Source of the DNA: Sinorhizobium sp. BG8
GTDB taxonomy: Bacteria; Pseudomonadota; Alphaproteobacteria; Rhizobiales; Rhizobiaceae
Assembly (NCBI RefSeq): GCF_016864555.1
Contig: NZ_CP044011.1
Location: 232,501 to 296,500 of the forward strand
Direction: 5' to 3'
Length of the DNA: 64,000 bases
Both the position numbers and the translations under genes were made by a program. Numbering within the stretch: position 1 is the stretch's first letter; every line of letters starts with the position of its first letter. Shown here in pieces: positions 30,614 to 39,631 of the stretch. The notes under the pieces were generated by a model that ran no database searches, was not told the origin of the DNA, and worked only from the letters and a program-made list of their open reading frames with translations.

Positions 30614-31384
30614 ATGTTTCATCCTGCCTTGTTCAAGGGTTCCAACGTGGTGATCACCGGCGCAGGTCGCGGGATCGGGCTGGAAATAGCCCGTCAGTTC
30701 CTCGATTGCGGGGCGCATGTGCTGCTACATGGCGGCAGGGAACCGCGCGGCGCCATACCCGAGTTCCTGGAGACCGCGCTCGCCGAGGCACGCGCGCACG
30801 TCGTCCACGCGGATTTCCTGACACCCGACGGTATCGCCGCGCTCGCAAGACAGACGGACAGCCTGTTCGAGCAGGTGGATGTGCTGATCAACAATGCCGG
30901 AACAATGGTCGGCAGGTTCCCGGCAGGCGAACTGACGGACGCCCAGTACGAGACGGTGGTGCGCCTGAACCAGACCTCGGTCGTCGAGGTGACCCGCGCC
31001 CTGCTGCCCTTTCTGCAGCGGGCGCCGCATGCCGCCATCGTCAATACCGTCTCGATTTCGGCAAGGACCGGCGGGAGCCCGGGCTCAGCGATCTATTCCG
31101 CCACCAAGGCTTTCGTGACGACCTACTCCAAGGCTCTCGCCCGCGAACTGGCGCCGGATGGGATCCGTGTGAACTGCGTTTCGCCCGGAACCATCGATAC
31201 GGATTTCCACCAGCGCTACTCATCGCCTGAAAAGCTGGAAGCGACCCGCAAGTCGATCCCGCTCCAGCGGCTGGGAACGGCGGAAGACTGCGCCCCCGCC
31301 TACCTCTTCCTGGCCTCCAACGCGCTCTCCGGCTACGTCACCGGCCAGGTGCTGGAGATCAATGGCGGCCAGCTGATCTGCTGA
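30614..31384 (+). CDS. SDR family oxidoreductase
   Basis: Short-chain dehydrogenase/reductase of 256 residues. The cofactor motif is GAGRGIG (about 17-23), followed by NNAG (about 94-97), catalytic Ser in the SIS segment, and YSATK (Y and K about 157/161). It ends in the typical GQVLEINGG. An Arg at the cofactor loop (HGGREPRG) suggests NADP. The ribosome site GGAGG lies six bases before the ATG. It is divergent from glpR. Substrate unknown. Confidence 0.9.
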   Translation: MFHPALFKGSNVVITGAGRGIGLEIARQFLDCGAHVLLHGGREPRGAIPEFLETALAEARAHVVHADFLTPDGIAALARQTDSLFEQVDVLINNAGTMVGRFPAGELTDAQYETVVRLNQTSVVEVTRALLPFLQRAPHAAIVNTVSISARTGGSPGSAIYSATKAFVTTYSKALARELAPDGIRVNCVSPGTIDTDFHQRYSSPEKLEATRKSIPLQRLGTAEDCAPAYLFLASNALSGYVTGQVLEINGGQLIC

Positions 31385-31400
31385 GGCCGGACGGTCGCGC

Positions 31401-32396
31401 TCAGCGCCGTACGTCGATGACCGCGCGCCCCTTGACGCCACCCTTGAGGATCAGCGGCGCGAGAGCCGGCAGGTCGCCGAGCCCGTATTCGACGATCATG
31501 TCCTCAAGCCTGTCCATCGGCAGGTCCGCCTCGAGCCGGTTCCAGGCATCGATCCGTTGATTGTAGGGTCGCATGACCGAATCGATGCCGAGCAGGCTGA
31601 CGCCGCGAAGGAGAAACGGCACGACGGTGAAGGACGGGATGGCCGCGCCCGCCGCAAGCCCGATCGACGCGACCGCGCCGCCATACTTCATCTGCTTGAG
31701 TATCCGCATCAGCATGTCGCCGCCGGCCGCGTCGATTCCCCCCGCCCAGCGTTCGGATTCGAGCGGCTTGCCGTTGGCCTCGGAAAGCTCCGCGCGGTCG
31801 ACGATCGAGGCCGCTCCGAGCTTGCGCAGATAGTCGGCAGTCTCCGGGCGGCCGGTCACGGCAGCGACCGTGTAGCCGAGCTTGTCGAGAAGCGCTACGG
31901 CAACCGAGCCGACGCCACCGGCAGCTCCGGTCACCACGATCTCGCCCTTGTTCGGAAAGATGCCGGCCTTCTCGAGTGCCATGACGGCGAGCATCGAGGT
32001 AAGCCCCGCCGTTCCGATCGCCATCGCCTGGCGGTTGGAGATCTCGGCCGGAAGCGGAACCAGCCAGTCGGCCTTCACCCTGGCGCGTGTCGCATAGCCG
32101 CCCCACCAGATTTCGCCCACGCGCCAGCCTGTCAGCACGACCCTGTCGCCGGGGCGGTAGCGCGGATCGTCCGAAGCCTCGACCGTTCCGGAGAAATCGA
32201 CGCCCGGCACGTGCGGGAAGGTGCGCACCAGTCCGCCCTTTCCGAGAATGCACAGGCCATCCTTGTAGTTGAGCGTCGAATACTCCACCGCGACAGTGAC
32301 ATCGCCGGCCGGAAGGCGCGAATCGTCGAGCTCCTGGACCGCCGCAGAAACCGTGCCGTTCTCATCCTTGTCCACCAGCAGAGCGCGAAAACCCAT
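31401..32396 (-). CDS. acuI: MDR family reductase, AcuI/YhdH type (acryloyl-CoA reductase)
   Basis: Protein of 331 residues, a zinc-free medium-chain dehydrogenase/reductase. The cofactor motif is TGAAGGVGSVAV (about 157-168). The sequence pattern (STLNYKDGL, HVPGVDFSGTV, RVGEIWWGGYA, VMRPYNQRIDAWNRL) is that of the YhdH/AcuI group, which reduces toxic acryloyl-CoA to propionyl-CoA with NADPH. Assignment is by family, not by context. It is divergent from the LysR gene. Confidence 0.85.
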   Translation of the reverse strand: MGFRALLVDKDENGTVSAAVQELDDSRLPAGDVTVAVEYSTLNYKDGLCILGKGGLVRTFPHVPGVDFSGTVEASDDPRYRPGDRVVLTGWRVGEIWWGGYATRARVKADWLVPLPAEISNRQAMAIGTAGLTSMLAVMALEKAGIFPNKGEIVVTGAAGGVGSVAVALLDKLGYTVAAVTGRPETADYLRKLGAASIVDRAELSEANGKPLESERWAGGIDAAGGDMLMRILKQMKYGGAVASIGLAAGAAIPSFTVVPFLLRGVSLLGIDSVMRPYNQRIDAWNRLEADLPMDRLEDMIVEYGLGDLPALAPLILKGGVKGRAVIDVRR

Positions 32397-32420
32397 CTCT
32401 CTCTTCCTTCCGGTTCAATC

Positions 32421-32444
32421 CCTGATGCAATCTATATGATCAGG
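32421..32444. promoter_or_regulatory. Inverted repeat between acuI and the LysR gene
   Basis: CCTGAT (32421-32426) and ATCAGG (32439-32444), perfect 6-bp arms with a 12-base spacer, between the divergent starts at 32396 and 32511. Possible LysR autoregulatory site; weak evidence by itself. Confidence 0.4.
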
Positions 32445-32510
32445 CCTGTTGGTGCCGCCAGTGTTCTTTTGTATGAGAAGTGACTGGCCTCTGGTCCGGG
32501 CGGGGAACCA

Positions 32511-33407
32511 ATGATCGACAAGCTGGAATACTTCATTGCGCTCGCCCGGGAGCGGCATTTCGCGAAGGCCGCGGAGGAATGCGGGATTTCCCAGCCGACC
32601 CTTTCGGCTGCGATCCGCCAGTTGGAAGACCAGCTGGGCGTCATGCTTGTCAATCGCGGGTCGCGCTTCCAGGGCCTGACGCCGGAAGGACAGCGGGTTC
32701 TCGAATGGGCACGCCGGATCGTCGGCGACGCCCGGACCATGCGCGAGGAGATGCGCGCGGCGCGCAGCGGCCTGTCCGGCCACATCCGGCTTGCCGCCAT
32801 CCCGACGGCGCTCGCCATGGTGACACGGATTACCGCACCCTTCCAGGAGAAGCATCCGGACGTCACCTTCTCGGTCCTGTCGACGACGTCGCTCAAGATC
32901 CTCAGCCTTCTCGAAAACCTGGAGATCGATGCGGGTCTCACCTATCTGGAAAACGAGCCGCTCGGGCGCGTCACCAGCGTGCCGCTTCACACCGAGCGTT
33001 ACCATCTGATCGTCGCGAAAGGCGGACCGCTTTCGGATCGCGAGAACGTGACGTGGAAGGAGGTCGCCGACCTTCGGCTTTGCCTATTGACTTCCGACAT
33101 GCAAAACCGGCGCATCATCAATCAGCATTTCGCTGAAGCCGGCGTAACCGTGAAGCCGACGCTCGAATCCAATTCGATGATCGTGCTGCTCTCTCACGTG
33201 CGGACCGGGCGCTGGTGCAGCATAATGCCAATAAATATCGCGGAATCCTTCGGATTTCATGAGGAAGTTAGTATAGTTTCCATCCAGGATCCAAACCCGC
33301 ATCACACGGTCGGGCTGGTGGCCACGCATCGCGAGCCCTTCACGCCTCTGGTTTCTGCACTGCTCCACGAAGCGAGAAACCTTGCAGAAAAGGGCGAATA
33401 TCGATAG
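32511..33407 (+). CDS. LysR family regulator, probable activator of the formate dehydrogenase operon
   Basis: Protein of 298 residues: HTH (residues 3-60, LEYFIALARERHFAKAAEECGISQPTLSAAIRQLEDQLG) and an effector-binding domain. LysR genes of this kind sit next to fds formate dehydrogenase operons in many proteobacteria (FdsR). An ATAG-N7-CTAT palindrome overlaps its own stop codon and lies 173 bp before fdsG. Ligand not known. Confidence 0.85.
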   Translation: MIDKLEYFIALARERHFAKAAEECGISQPTLSAAIRQLEDQLGVMLVNRGSRFQGLTPEGQRVLEWARRIVGDARTMREEMRAARSGLSGHIRLAAIPTALAMVTRITAPFQEKHPDVTFSVLSTTSLKILSLLENLEIDAGLTYLENEPLGRVTSVPLHTERYHLIVAKGGPLSDRENVTWKEVADLRLCLLTSDMQNRRIINQHFAEAGVTVKPTLESNSMIVLLSHVRTGRWCSIMPINIAESFGFHEEVSIVSIQDPNPHHTVGLVATHREPFTPLVSALLHEARNLAEKGEYR

Positions 33408-33418
33408 GATTTGCCTAT
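33404..33418. promoter_or_regulatory. ATAG-N7-CTAT site upstream of the fds operon
   Basis: A 15-bp palindromic box, ATAGGATTTGCCTAT, extended by G and C to GATAGG/CCTATC. This is the half-operator pattern known for OxyR and relatives and also fits T-N11-A. It overlaps the stop codon of the LysR gene and precedes fdsG. Confidence 0.6.
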
Positions 33419-33590
33419 CAAGCGACGGAACAGCTTTATTGACCGTCTGGCGCTTCCCTGAGAGACTTTTCAGACGCCAGGAAGTTGAGGATCGCCGGGG
33501 CTCCGGTGCCTGCCTGGTGTCGTAGTTCAACGGCACGCCGCATCCTGTCAGACGCTAAGGTTTGTTCGTGCCGCCCCGGGAGGTGTAAGC

Positions 33591-34070
33591 ATGAATGTGC
33601 GGGTATCCGCCGAAGATATCGGAACGCGGACGTTGGCGATCGTCAGCGCGCTCAAGGAACTTGAAGGTCCGCTGCTTCCGATCCTTCACGAAATCCAGGC
33701 GGAGTTCGGCTACGTGCCCCCGGAAAGCCTGCCGGTGGTCGCGCGCGAACTGAACCTGTCGCGCGCCGAGGTCCACGGCGTCGTCACCTTCTATCATGAC
33801 TATCGCGATCATCCCGCCGGCCGCCATGTGCTGAAGCTCTGTCGCGCCGAGGCCTGCCAGTCGATGGGAGGCGATGCCCTGGCGGAGCGCGTGAAATCGC
33901 TTCTCGGTATCGACTTCCACCAGACGACGCTCGATGGCGCCGTGACGCTGGAGCCGGTATACTGTCTCGGGCTCTGTTCCTGCGCGCCGTCGGCGATGCT
34001 GGACGGCGAGGTGCATGCGAGGCTCGACGCAGCCGCGGTGACCGAGCTCGTGGCGGAGGCACGCCGATGA
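33591..34070 (+). CDS. fdsG: NAD-dependent formate dehydrogenase, gamma subunit FdsG
   Basis: NuoE-like subunit of 159 residues that carries a [2Fe-2S] cluster and passes electrons toward the NADH site. The four cysteine ligands lie in LCRAEACQSMG and VYCLGLCSCAPS. The GGGAGG ribosome site is nine bases upstream. It overlaps fdsB by four bases (ATGA). First gene of the operon fdsGBA-C-D. Confidence 0.95.
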   Translation: MNVRVSAEDIGTRTLAIVSALKELEGPLLPILHEIQAEFGYVPPESLPVVARELNLSRAEVHGVVTFYHDYRDHPAGRHVLKLCRAEACQSMGGDALAERVKSLLGIDFHQTTLDGAVTLEPVYCLGLCSCAPSAMLDGEVHARLDAAAVTELVAEARR

Positions 34071-35623
34071 CCGTCAAGATTTACGTCCCCCGGGACACCG
34101 CCGCGCTTGCACTTGGCGCCGAGAAGGTGGCGCGTGCCATCGCGGCGGAGATCGAAGCGCGCGGCCTCGACACCGTGATCGTGCGCAACGGGTCGCGCGG
34201 CATGCACTGGCTGGAACCGCTCGTCGAAGTCTCGACCGGCCATGGCCGCATCGGCTACGGGCCGGTGCGGGCAGGCGACATCGCCGGCCTCTTCGACGCC
34301 GGCTTCCTGGAAGGCGGCAAGCATCCGCTCTGTGTCGGCCAGACCAAGGACATTCCCTTCCTGAGGCAGCAAACGCGCCTGACCTTCTCGCGTTGCGGCA
34401 TCACCGATCCCCTGTCGCTCGACGACTATCGCACCTATCGCGGCCTGACGGGCCTCGAGAAGGCCGTGAAAATGGAACCGATGGACATCGTTCGCGAGGT
34501 CACCGACTCCGGCCTTCGCGGACGTGGCGGCGCCGGCTTCCCGACCGGGATCAAGTGGAAGACGGTTCTCGAGGCGGCTGGCGAGCGCAAGTACATCGTC
34601 TGCAACGCCGACGAGGGCGACAGCGGCACATTCGCCGACCGCATGATCATGGAAGGCGATCCCTTCGTGCTGATCGAAGGCATGGCGATCGCCGGCCTTG
34701 CGACCGGCGCGACCAAAGGCTTCATCTATACGCGGTCCGAATATCCGAACGCGATCGCCATCATGGGCGAGGCGATCGAGATCGCACGCGCCGCCGGCAT
34801 TCTCGGCCCGTCCGTCCTCGGCTCCGGCAGGGCCTTCGACATGGAAGTACGGACTGGCGCCGGCGCCTATGTCTGCGGCGAGGAGACGGCACTCCTGAAC
34901 AGCCTCGAAGGCAAGCGCGGCATCGTGAGAGCCAAACCGCCCCTGCCTGCGCACAAGGGCCTGTTCGACTGTCCGACTGTCATCAACAACGTCATCTCGC
35001 TCGCCTCCGTTCCGGTCATCCTCGACCAGGGCGCAGCCTTCTACCGCGACTTCGGGATGGGCCGGTCACGCGGCACGATCCCGATCCAGATCGCCGGAAA
35101 CGTCAAGCATGGCGGCCTCTATGAAACGGCCTTCGGCTTGCCTCTCGGCGAAATCGTCGACGGGATCGGAGGCGGCACGGCGTCCGGCAGGCCGGTGAAG
35201 GCAGTGCAGGTCGGCGGTCCGCTGGGTGCCTATTTCCCGCGCGCCCTGTTCGACACACCGTTCGACTACGAGGCCTTTGCCGCAAAGGACGGGCTCATCG
35301 GCCATGCCGGCATCGTCGTCTTCGACGACACGGTCGACATGCTGAAGCAGGCCCGCTTCGCCATGGAGTTCTGCGCCGTCGAAAGCTGCGGCAAGTGCAC
35401 GCCCTGCCGCATCGGCTCGACCCGTGGTGTCGAAGTGGCCGACAGGATCGCCCGCGGCGTCGAACCGGAAAAGAACCGCGAGCTGCTGGCCGACCTGTGC
35501 AACACGATGAAGTTCGGCTCCCTCTGCGCACTCGGCGGCTTCACGCCCTATCCGGTGCTGAGCGCCATGAACCATTTCCCGGAAGATTTTTCACCCGCGC
35601 CAGTCGTTGAAGCGGCCGAGTGA
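34067..35623 (+). CDS. fdsB: NAD-dependent formate dehydrogenase, beta subunit FdsB
   Basis: NuoF-like flavin subunit of 518 residues that binds FMN, NAD and a [4Fe-4S] cluster. An N-terminal thioredoxin-like/NuoE-related stretch (1-110) is followed by the FMN/NADH domain with RGRGGAGFPTGIKWK (about 147-161) and NADEGDSGTFADR, and the C-terminal cluster motif ESCGKCTPCRIGSTRG with the fourth Cys in FGSLCALGG. Soluble enzyme, cytoplasmic. Confidence 0.96.
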   Translation: MTVKIYVPRDTAALALGAEKVARAIAAEIEARGLDTVIVRNGSRGMHWLEPLVEVSTGHGRIGYGPVRAGDIAGLFDAGFLEGGKHPLCVGQTKDIPFLRQQTRLTFSRCGITDPLSLDDYRTYRGLTGLEKAVKMEPMDIVREVTDSGLRGRGGAGFPTGIKWKTVLEAAGERKYIVCNADEGDSGTFADRMIMEGDPFVLIEGMAIAGLATGATKGFIYTRSEYPNAIAIMGEAIEIARAAGILGPSVLGSGRAFDMEVRTGAGAYVCGEETALLNSLEGKRGIVRAKPPLPAHKGLFDCPTVINNVISLASVPVILDQGAAFYRDFGMGRSRGTIPIQIAGNVKHGGLYETAFGLPLGEIVDGIGGGTASGRPVKAVQVGGPLGAYFPRALFDTPFDYEAFAAKDGLIGHAGIVVFDDTVDMLKQARFAMEFCAVESCGKCTPCRIGSTRGVEVADRIARGVEPEKNRELLADLCNTMKFGSLCALGGFTPYPVLSAMNHFPEDFSPAPVVEAAE

Positions 35624-35638
35624 GGAGGACGAAAGCCA

Positions 35639-38518
35639 ATGACCTTTGTTCCTGAAATCGACTTTGGCACTCCTGCCTCCATCTCCGAAAAGATGGTGAC
35701 GCTCACGATCGACGGGCGCGAGGTGACCGTGCCCGAGGGTACCTCGATCATGCGCGCTTCCATGGAGGCCGGCATCGAGGTTCCGAAGCTCTGCGCCACC
35801 GACATGATGGATGCCTTCGGCTCCTGCCGCCTGTGCCTCGTGGAAATCCAGGGCCGTGCGGGAATGCCCGCCTCGTGCACCACGCCGGTTGCGCCCGGCA
35901 TTGTCGTCTCCACCCAGACGCAGCGACTGAAGGACGTGCGCCGCGGGGTGATGGAACTCTATATCTCGGATCACCCGCTCGACTGTCTCACCTGTGCGGC
36001 CAACGGCGATTGCGAGCTGCAGGACATGGCGGGTGCGGTCGGCCTTCGCGATGTTCGCTATGGCTACGACGGTGAGAACCACGTCAAGGACCGCAACAAC
36101 GGCGAAATCAACATCAACTGGGCGCCGAAGGACGAGTCCAACCCCTACTTCACCTTCGACCCGGCCAAGTGCATCGTCTGCTCGCGCTGCGTGCGCGCCT
36201 GCGAGGAAGTACAGGGCACCTTCGCGCTCACGATCGAGGGCCGCGGCTTCGACAGCCGTGTCTCCGCCGGCATGCACGAGCAGTTCGTCGAATCCGAGTG
36301 CGTCTCCTGCGGCGCCTGCGTCCAGGCCTGCCCCACCGCGACGCTCACGGAAAAATCTGTCATCGAGATCGGCCAGCCCGAACATTCGGTGGTGACGACG
36401 TGCGCCTATTGCGGCGTCGGCTGCTCCTTCAAGGCGGAGATGCGCGGAGAGGAACTCGTGCGCATGGTGCCGTGGAAGGACGGCCAGGCGAACCGCGGGC
36501 ATTCCTGCGTCAAGGGCCGTTTCGCCTACGGTTACTCCACCCACCGCGATCGCATCGTCAATCCCATGGTCCGCGAGAAGATCACGGATCCCTGGCGCGA
36601 GGTGACCTGGGAGGAAGCCTTCTCCCATGTCGCGAGCGAATTCCGCCGCATCCAGTACCAGTACGGCCGCGACTCGATCGGCGGTATCACCTCCTCGCGC
36701 TGCACCAACGAGGAGACCTACCTGGTCCAGAAGCTGGTACGCGCCGGCTTCGGCAACAACAACGTCGATACCTGCGCCCGCGTCTGCCATTCGCCGACCG
36801 GCTACGGCCTCGGCCAGACCTTCGGCACATCGGCCGGAACGCAGAACTTCGATTCGGTCGAACAGACCGACGTCGTCATCGTCATCGGCGCCAACCCGAC
36901 CGACGGACACCCCGTCTTCGCTTCGCGTCTGAAGAAGCGACTGCGCCAGGGCGCCAAGCTCATCGTCGTCGACCCCAGGCGGATCGACCTCGTGAAGAGC
37001 CCTCATGTCGAGGCGAGCTACCATCTGCCGCTGAAGCCCGGCACGAACGTGGCGGTCGTAACCGCTCTCTCGCATGTGATCGTGACGGAAGGCCTCTTCG
37101 ACGAGCGCTTCATACGGGAGCGCTGCGACTGGTCGGAATTCGAGGACTGGGCCGCCTTCGTCTCTGAACCCAGGCATAGCCCGGAAGAGGTCGAGAAGCT
37201 CTCGGGCGTGCCCGCGGAACTGATCCGAGGCGCCGCACGGCTCTTTGCCACCGGCGGCAACGGCTCCATCTACTACGGCCTCGGCGTGACCGAGCACAGC
37301 CAGGGTTCGACGACCGTCATGGCGATCGCAAACCTCGCCATGGCGACCGGCAACATCGGTCGACCGGGCGTAGGCGTGAACCCGCTGCGCGGCCAGAACA
37401 ATGTCCAGGGCTCCTGCGACATGGGCTCCTTCCCGCACGAGCTGCCCGGCTACCGCCACATCTCGGATGACGCCACGCGCGAGACCTTCGAGAAGCTCTG
37501 GGGTGTTGCGCTCAGCAACGAGCCCGGCCTGCGCATCCCGAACATGCTGGATGCGGCCGTCGACGGCACCTTCAAGGGCATCTACATCCAGGGCGAGGAC
37601 ATTCTCCAGTCGGATCCCGACACCAAGCATGTCTCGGCCGGTCTTGCCGCGATGGAATGCGTCGTCGTCCAGGACCTGTTCCTGAACGAGACGGCCAACT
37701 ACGCCCACGTCTTCCTGCCTGGATCGACCTTCCTGGAAAAGGATGGAACCTTCACCAACGCCGAGCGGCGCATCAATCGCGTCCGCCGGGTGATGACACC
37801 CCGAAACGGCTACGGCGACTGGGAGGTGACCCAGAAGCTCGCCCAGACGATGGGGCTCGCATGGAACTACCGGCACCCGTCCGAAATCATGGACGAGATC
37901 GCCGCGACGACCCCGAGCTTCGCGCTGGTCTCCTACGACTACCTCGACAAGGTCGGCTCCGTGCAGTGGCCGTGCAATGAACAGCATCCGCTCGGATCGC
38001 CGATCATGCACGTCGACGGATTCGTGCGCGGCAAGGGCAAGTTCATCCGCACCGAGTATGTCGCCACCGACGAAAAGACCGGCCCTCGCTTCCCGCTCTT
38101 GCTCACCACCGGGCGCATCCTCAGCCAGTACAATGTCGGCGCGCAGACGCGACGCACCGACAACGTCTTGTGGCATCCGGAGGACCGGCTGGAAATTCAT
38201 CCGCACGATGCGGAGAACAGGGGTATTCGCGAGGGCGACTGGGTAAGGCTCGCAAGCCGTGCCGGCGAGACTACGCTTCGCGCGCTCATCACCGATCGTG
38301 TCGCACCCGGCGTCGTCTACACGACCTTCCACCATCCCGACACGCAGGCAAACGTCATCACGACCGACTTCTCGGACTGGGCGACGAACTGCCCCGAATA
38401 TAAGGTGACCGCCGTGCAGGTCTCGCCCTCGAATGGGCCGTCGCAGTGGCAGGTCGACTATGACGACCAGGCCCGCCAGTCCCGCCGGATCGCCGGCAAG
38501 CTGGAAGCGGCGGAGTAG
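35639..38518 (+). CDS. fdsA: NAD-dependent formate dehydrogenase, catalytic alpha subunit FdsA
   Basis: Oxidises formate to CO2 at a bis-molybdopterin-guanine-dinucleotide molybdenum centre; 959 residues. N-terminus: NuoG-like plant-type [2Fe-2S] domain (about 20-95, CATDMMDAFGSCRLCLVE), a His/Cys cluster segment (DHPLDCLTCAANGDCELQ), a two-[4Fe-4S] ferredoxin module (CIVCSRCVRACEE, CVSCGACVQACP), then the FdhF-like molybdenum domain from about 255, opening with CAYCGVGCSF. The molybdenum ligand is C383 (CHSPTGYGL), a Cys and not a Sec. The GAGGAGG ribosome site lies upstream. The enzyme lets the cell use formate as an NADH source. Confidence 0.97.
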   Translation: MTFVPEIDFGTPASISEKMVTLTIDGREVTVPEGTSIMRASMEAGIEVPKLCATDMMDAFGSCRLCLVEIQGRAGMPASCTTPVAPGIVVSTQTQRLKDVRRGVMELYISDHPLDCLTCAANGDCELQDMAGAVGLRDVRYGYDGENHVKDRNNGEININWAPKDESNPYFTFDPAKCIVCSRCVRACEEVQGTFALTIEGRGFDSRVSAGMHEQFVESECVSCGACVQACPTATLTEKSVIEIGQPEHSVVTTCAYCGVGCSFKAEMRGEELVRMVPWKDGQANRGHSCVKGRFAYGYSTHRDRIVNPMVREKITDPWREVTWEEAFSHVASEFRRIQYQYGRDSIGGITSSRCTNEETYLVQKLVRAGFGNNNVDTCARVCHSPTGYGLGQTFGTSAGTQNFDSVEQTDVVIVIGANPTDGHPVFASRLKKRLRQGAKLIVVDPRRIDLVKSPHVEASYHLPLKPGTNVAVVTALSHVIVTEGLFDERFIRERCDWSEFEDWAAFVSEPRHSPEEVEKLSGVPAELIRGAARLFATGGNGSIYYGLGVTEHSQGSTTVMAIANLAMATGNIGRPGVGVNPLRGQNNVQGSCDMGSFPHELPGYRHISDDATRETFEKLWGVALSNEPGLRIPNMLDAAVDGTFKGIYIQGEDILQSDPDTKHVSAGLAAMECVVVQDLFLNETANYAHVFLPGSTFLEKDGTFTNAERRINRVRRVMTPRNGYGDWEVTQKLAQTMGLAWNYRHPSEIMDEIAATTPSFALVSYDYLDKVGSVQWPCNEQHPLGSPIMHVDGFVRGKGKFIRTEYVATDEKTGPRFPLLLTTGRILSQYNVGAQTRRTDNVLWHPEDRLEIHPHDAENRGIREGDWVRLASRAGETTLRALITDRVAPGVVYTTFHHPDTQANVITTDFSDWATNCPEYKVTAVQVSPSNGPSQWQVDYDDQARQSRRIAGKLEAAE

Positions 38519-38525
38519 GTCGGCA

Positions 38526-38777
38526 ATGGCCAGCGCGTGGCATGTCCCCCTCGCCGTCTTGCCGCGCGCCTTCCCCGCAAGCGGCATGACGCGATGGAGC
38601 ACGCCCGCGCTCGATGTCGCCCCGCCGGGCCGGCCTCGCGCCGTCGCGGAAGATCGAGGCCGGGGGTATGTCCAACCTTGCCCCGATCTGCCTCGGCACC
38701 GCGCGCCACGCCAACGCATGGCGGCACCGATCCGCGAAGGTATGGAGGAGGGTGGCGCTCACCCTGCTTCCTCATGA
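38526..38777 (+). CDS. Possible small protein encoded between fdsA and fdsC
   Basis: An open frame of 83 codons fits exactly in the 255-base gap. It starts seven bases after the fdsA stop with GGAGTAGG upstream, and its stop overlaps the fdsC start codon (ATGA), the usual sign of coupled translation. Codon use is gene-like in the first half but poor in the second half, where another frame looks better, so it may be a remnant or chance. The protein (MASAWHVPLAVLPRAF...) matches nothing I know. Confidence 0.25.
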   Translation: MASAWHVPLAVLPRAFPASGMTRWSTPALDVAPPGRPRAVAEDRGRGYVQPCPDLPRHRAPRQRMAAPIREGMEEGGAHPASS

Positions 38778-39616
38778 GCGCATCCAGAACTTCCGTCGAG
38801 GTCCCCGAACTCGCCCTGCGCGACGGGAAGCTGAGCCGCCGAACACGCGTCGTGCCCGAGGAGACTCCAGTCGCCTTCAGCTATGGCGGCTCGACCCACG
38901 CCGTGATGATGGCGACCCCTGACGATCTCGAGGACTTCGCGGTGGGCTTCAGCCTGACTGAAGGCATCATTTCCGATCCCTCCGAGATCGAGGAGGTGCA
39001 GGCGGTGTTCGAGGAAAAGGGCATAGACCTGCAGATCCGTCTTGCCGATCTCCAGAACAAGGCTCTGACCGCCCGCCGCCGGCACATGGCCGGCCCCGTC
39101 GGCTGCGGCCTCTGCGGCATCGAATCGATCGAGCAGGCAGTCCGTTCAACCCCCAGCGTGCGTGCGTCGACGCTTACCTTGAGCGAAGAGCAGGTGTCAG
39201 AGGCGGTGCGGCTGCTCGGCGGCCAGCAGCCACTGCATCTCCTGACGCGCGCCGTGCACGGCGCCGGCTTCTTCGTCCCCGGCAAAGGATTGATCGCGGT
39301 ACGCGAGGATGTCGGCCGCCACAATGCCCTGGACAAGCTTGCCGGCGCGGCGGCCCGGGCAGGCTATACCGGCGCTGACGGCGCCGTCATCGTCACCAGT
39401 CGTGTCTCGGTGGAAATGGTGCAGAAGACCGCCATCGTCGGCAGTCCCTTCATCATCGCGATTTCCGCGCCGACGGCCCTTGCCATCCGTACCGCCGAAG
39501 AGGCTGGAATGACGCTGATCGCGCTTGTGCGCGGCGACGAGTACGAAGTTTTCACCGGAATGGAGCGGATCGTCCCGACGGTCGGGACCGAGGCGCTGAA
39601 GGCCGGAAACGGATAG
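38774..39616 (+). CDS. fdsC: Formate dehydrogenase accessory sulfurtransferase FdsC (FdhD family)
   Basis: FdhD-family protein of 280 residues that carries sulfur to, and chaperones, the molybdenum cofactor during maturation of FdsA. Visible motifs: DLEDFAVGFSLTEGII, the cysteine loop GPVGCGLCGIES (C-x-x-C, about 113-116), HGAGFF and VREDVGRHNALDK, all family hallmarks. I chose ATG 38774; the in-frame extension upstream has no proper start signal. Confidence 0.93.
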   Translation: MSASRTSVEVPELALRDGKLSRRTRVVPEETPVAFSYGGSTHAVMMATPDDLEDFAVGFSLTEGIISDPSEIEEVQAVFEEKGIDLQIRLADLQNKALTARRRHMAGPVGCGLCGIESIEQAVRSTPSVRASTLTLSEEQVSEAVRLLGGQQPLHLLTRAVHGAGFFVPGKGLIAVREDVGRHNALDKLAGAAARAGYTGADGAVIVTSRVSVEMVQKTAIVGSPFIIAISAPTALAIRTAEEAGMTLIALVRGDEYEVFTGMERIVPTVGTEALKAGNG

Positions 39617-39631
39617 AGAGGATCGGACCAC

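Noticed and set aside
36773-36787. Selenocysteine formate dehydrogenase
   Set aside because: The active-site codon is TGC (Cys), not TGA, and the frame is continuous.
35591-38719. Very long open frame (over 1000 codons) on the minus strand opposite fdsA
   Set aside because: It is the antisense shadow of a high-GC gene. fdsA has all expected cofactor motifs on the plus strand, and the opposite frame has low-complexity His/Asp/Arg-rich sequence with no domain.
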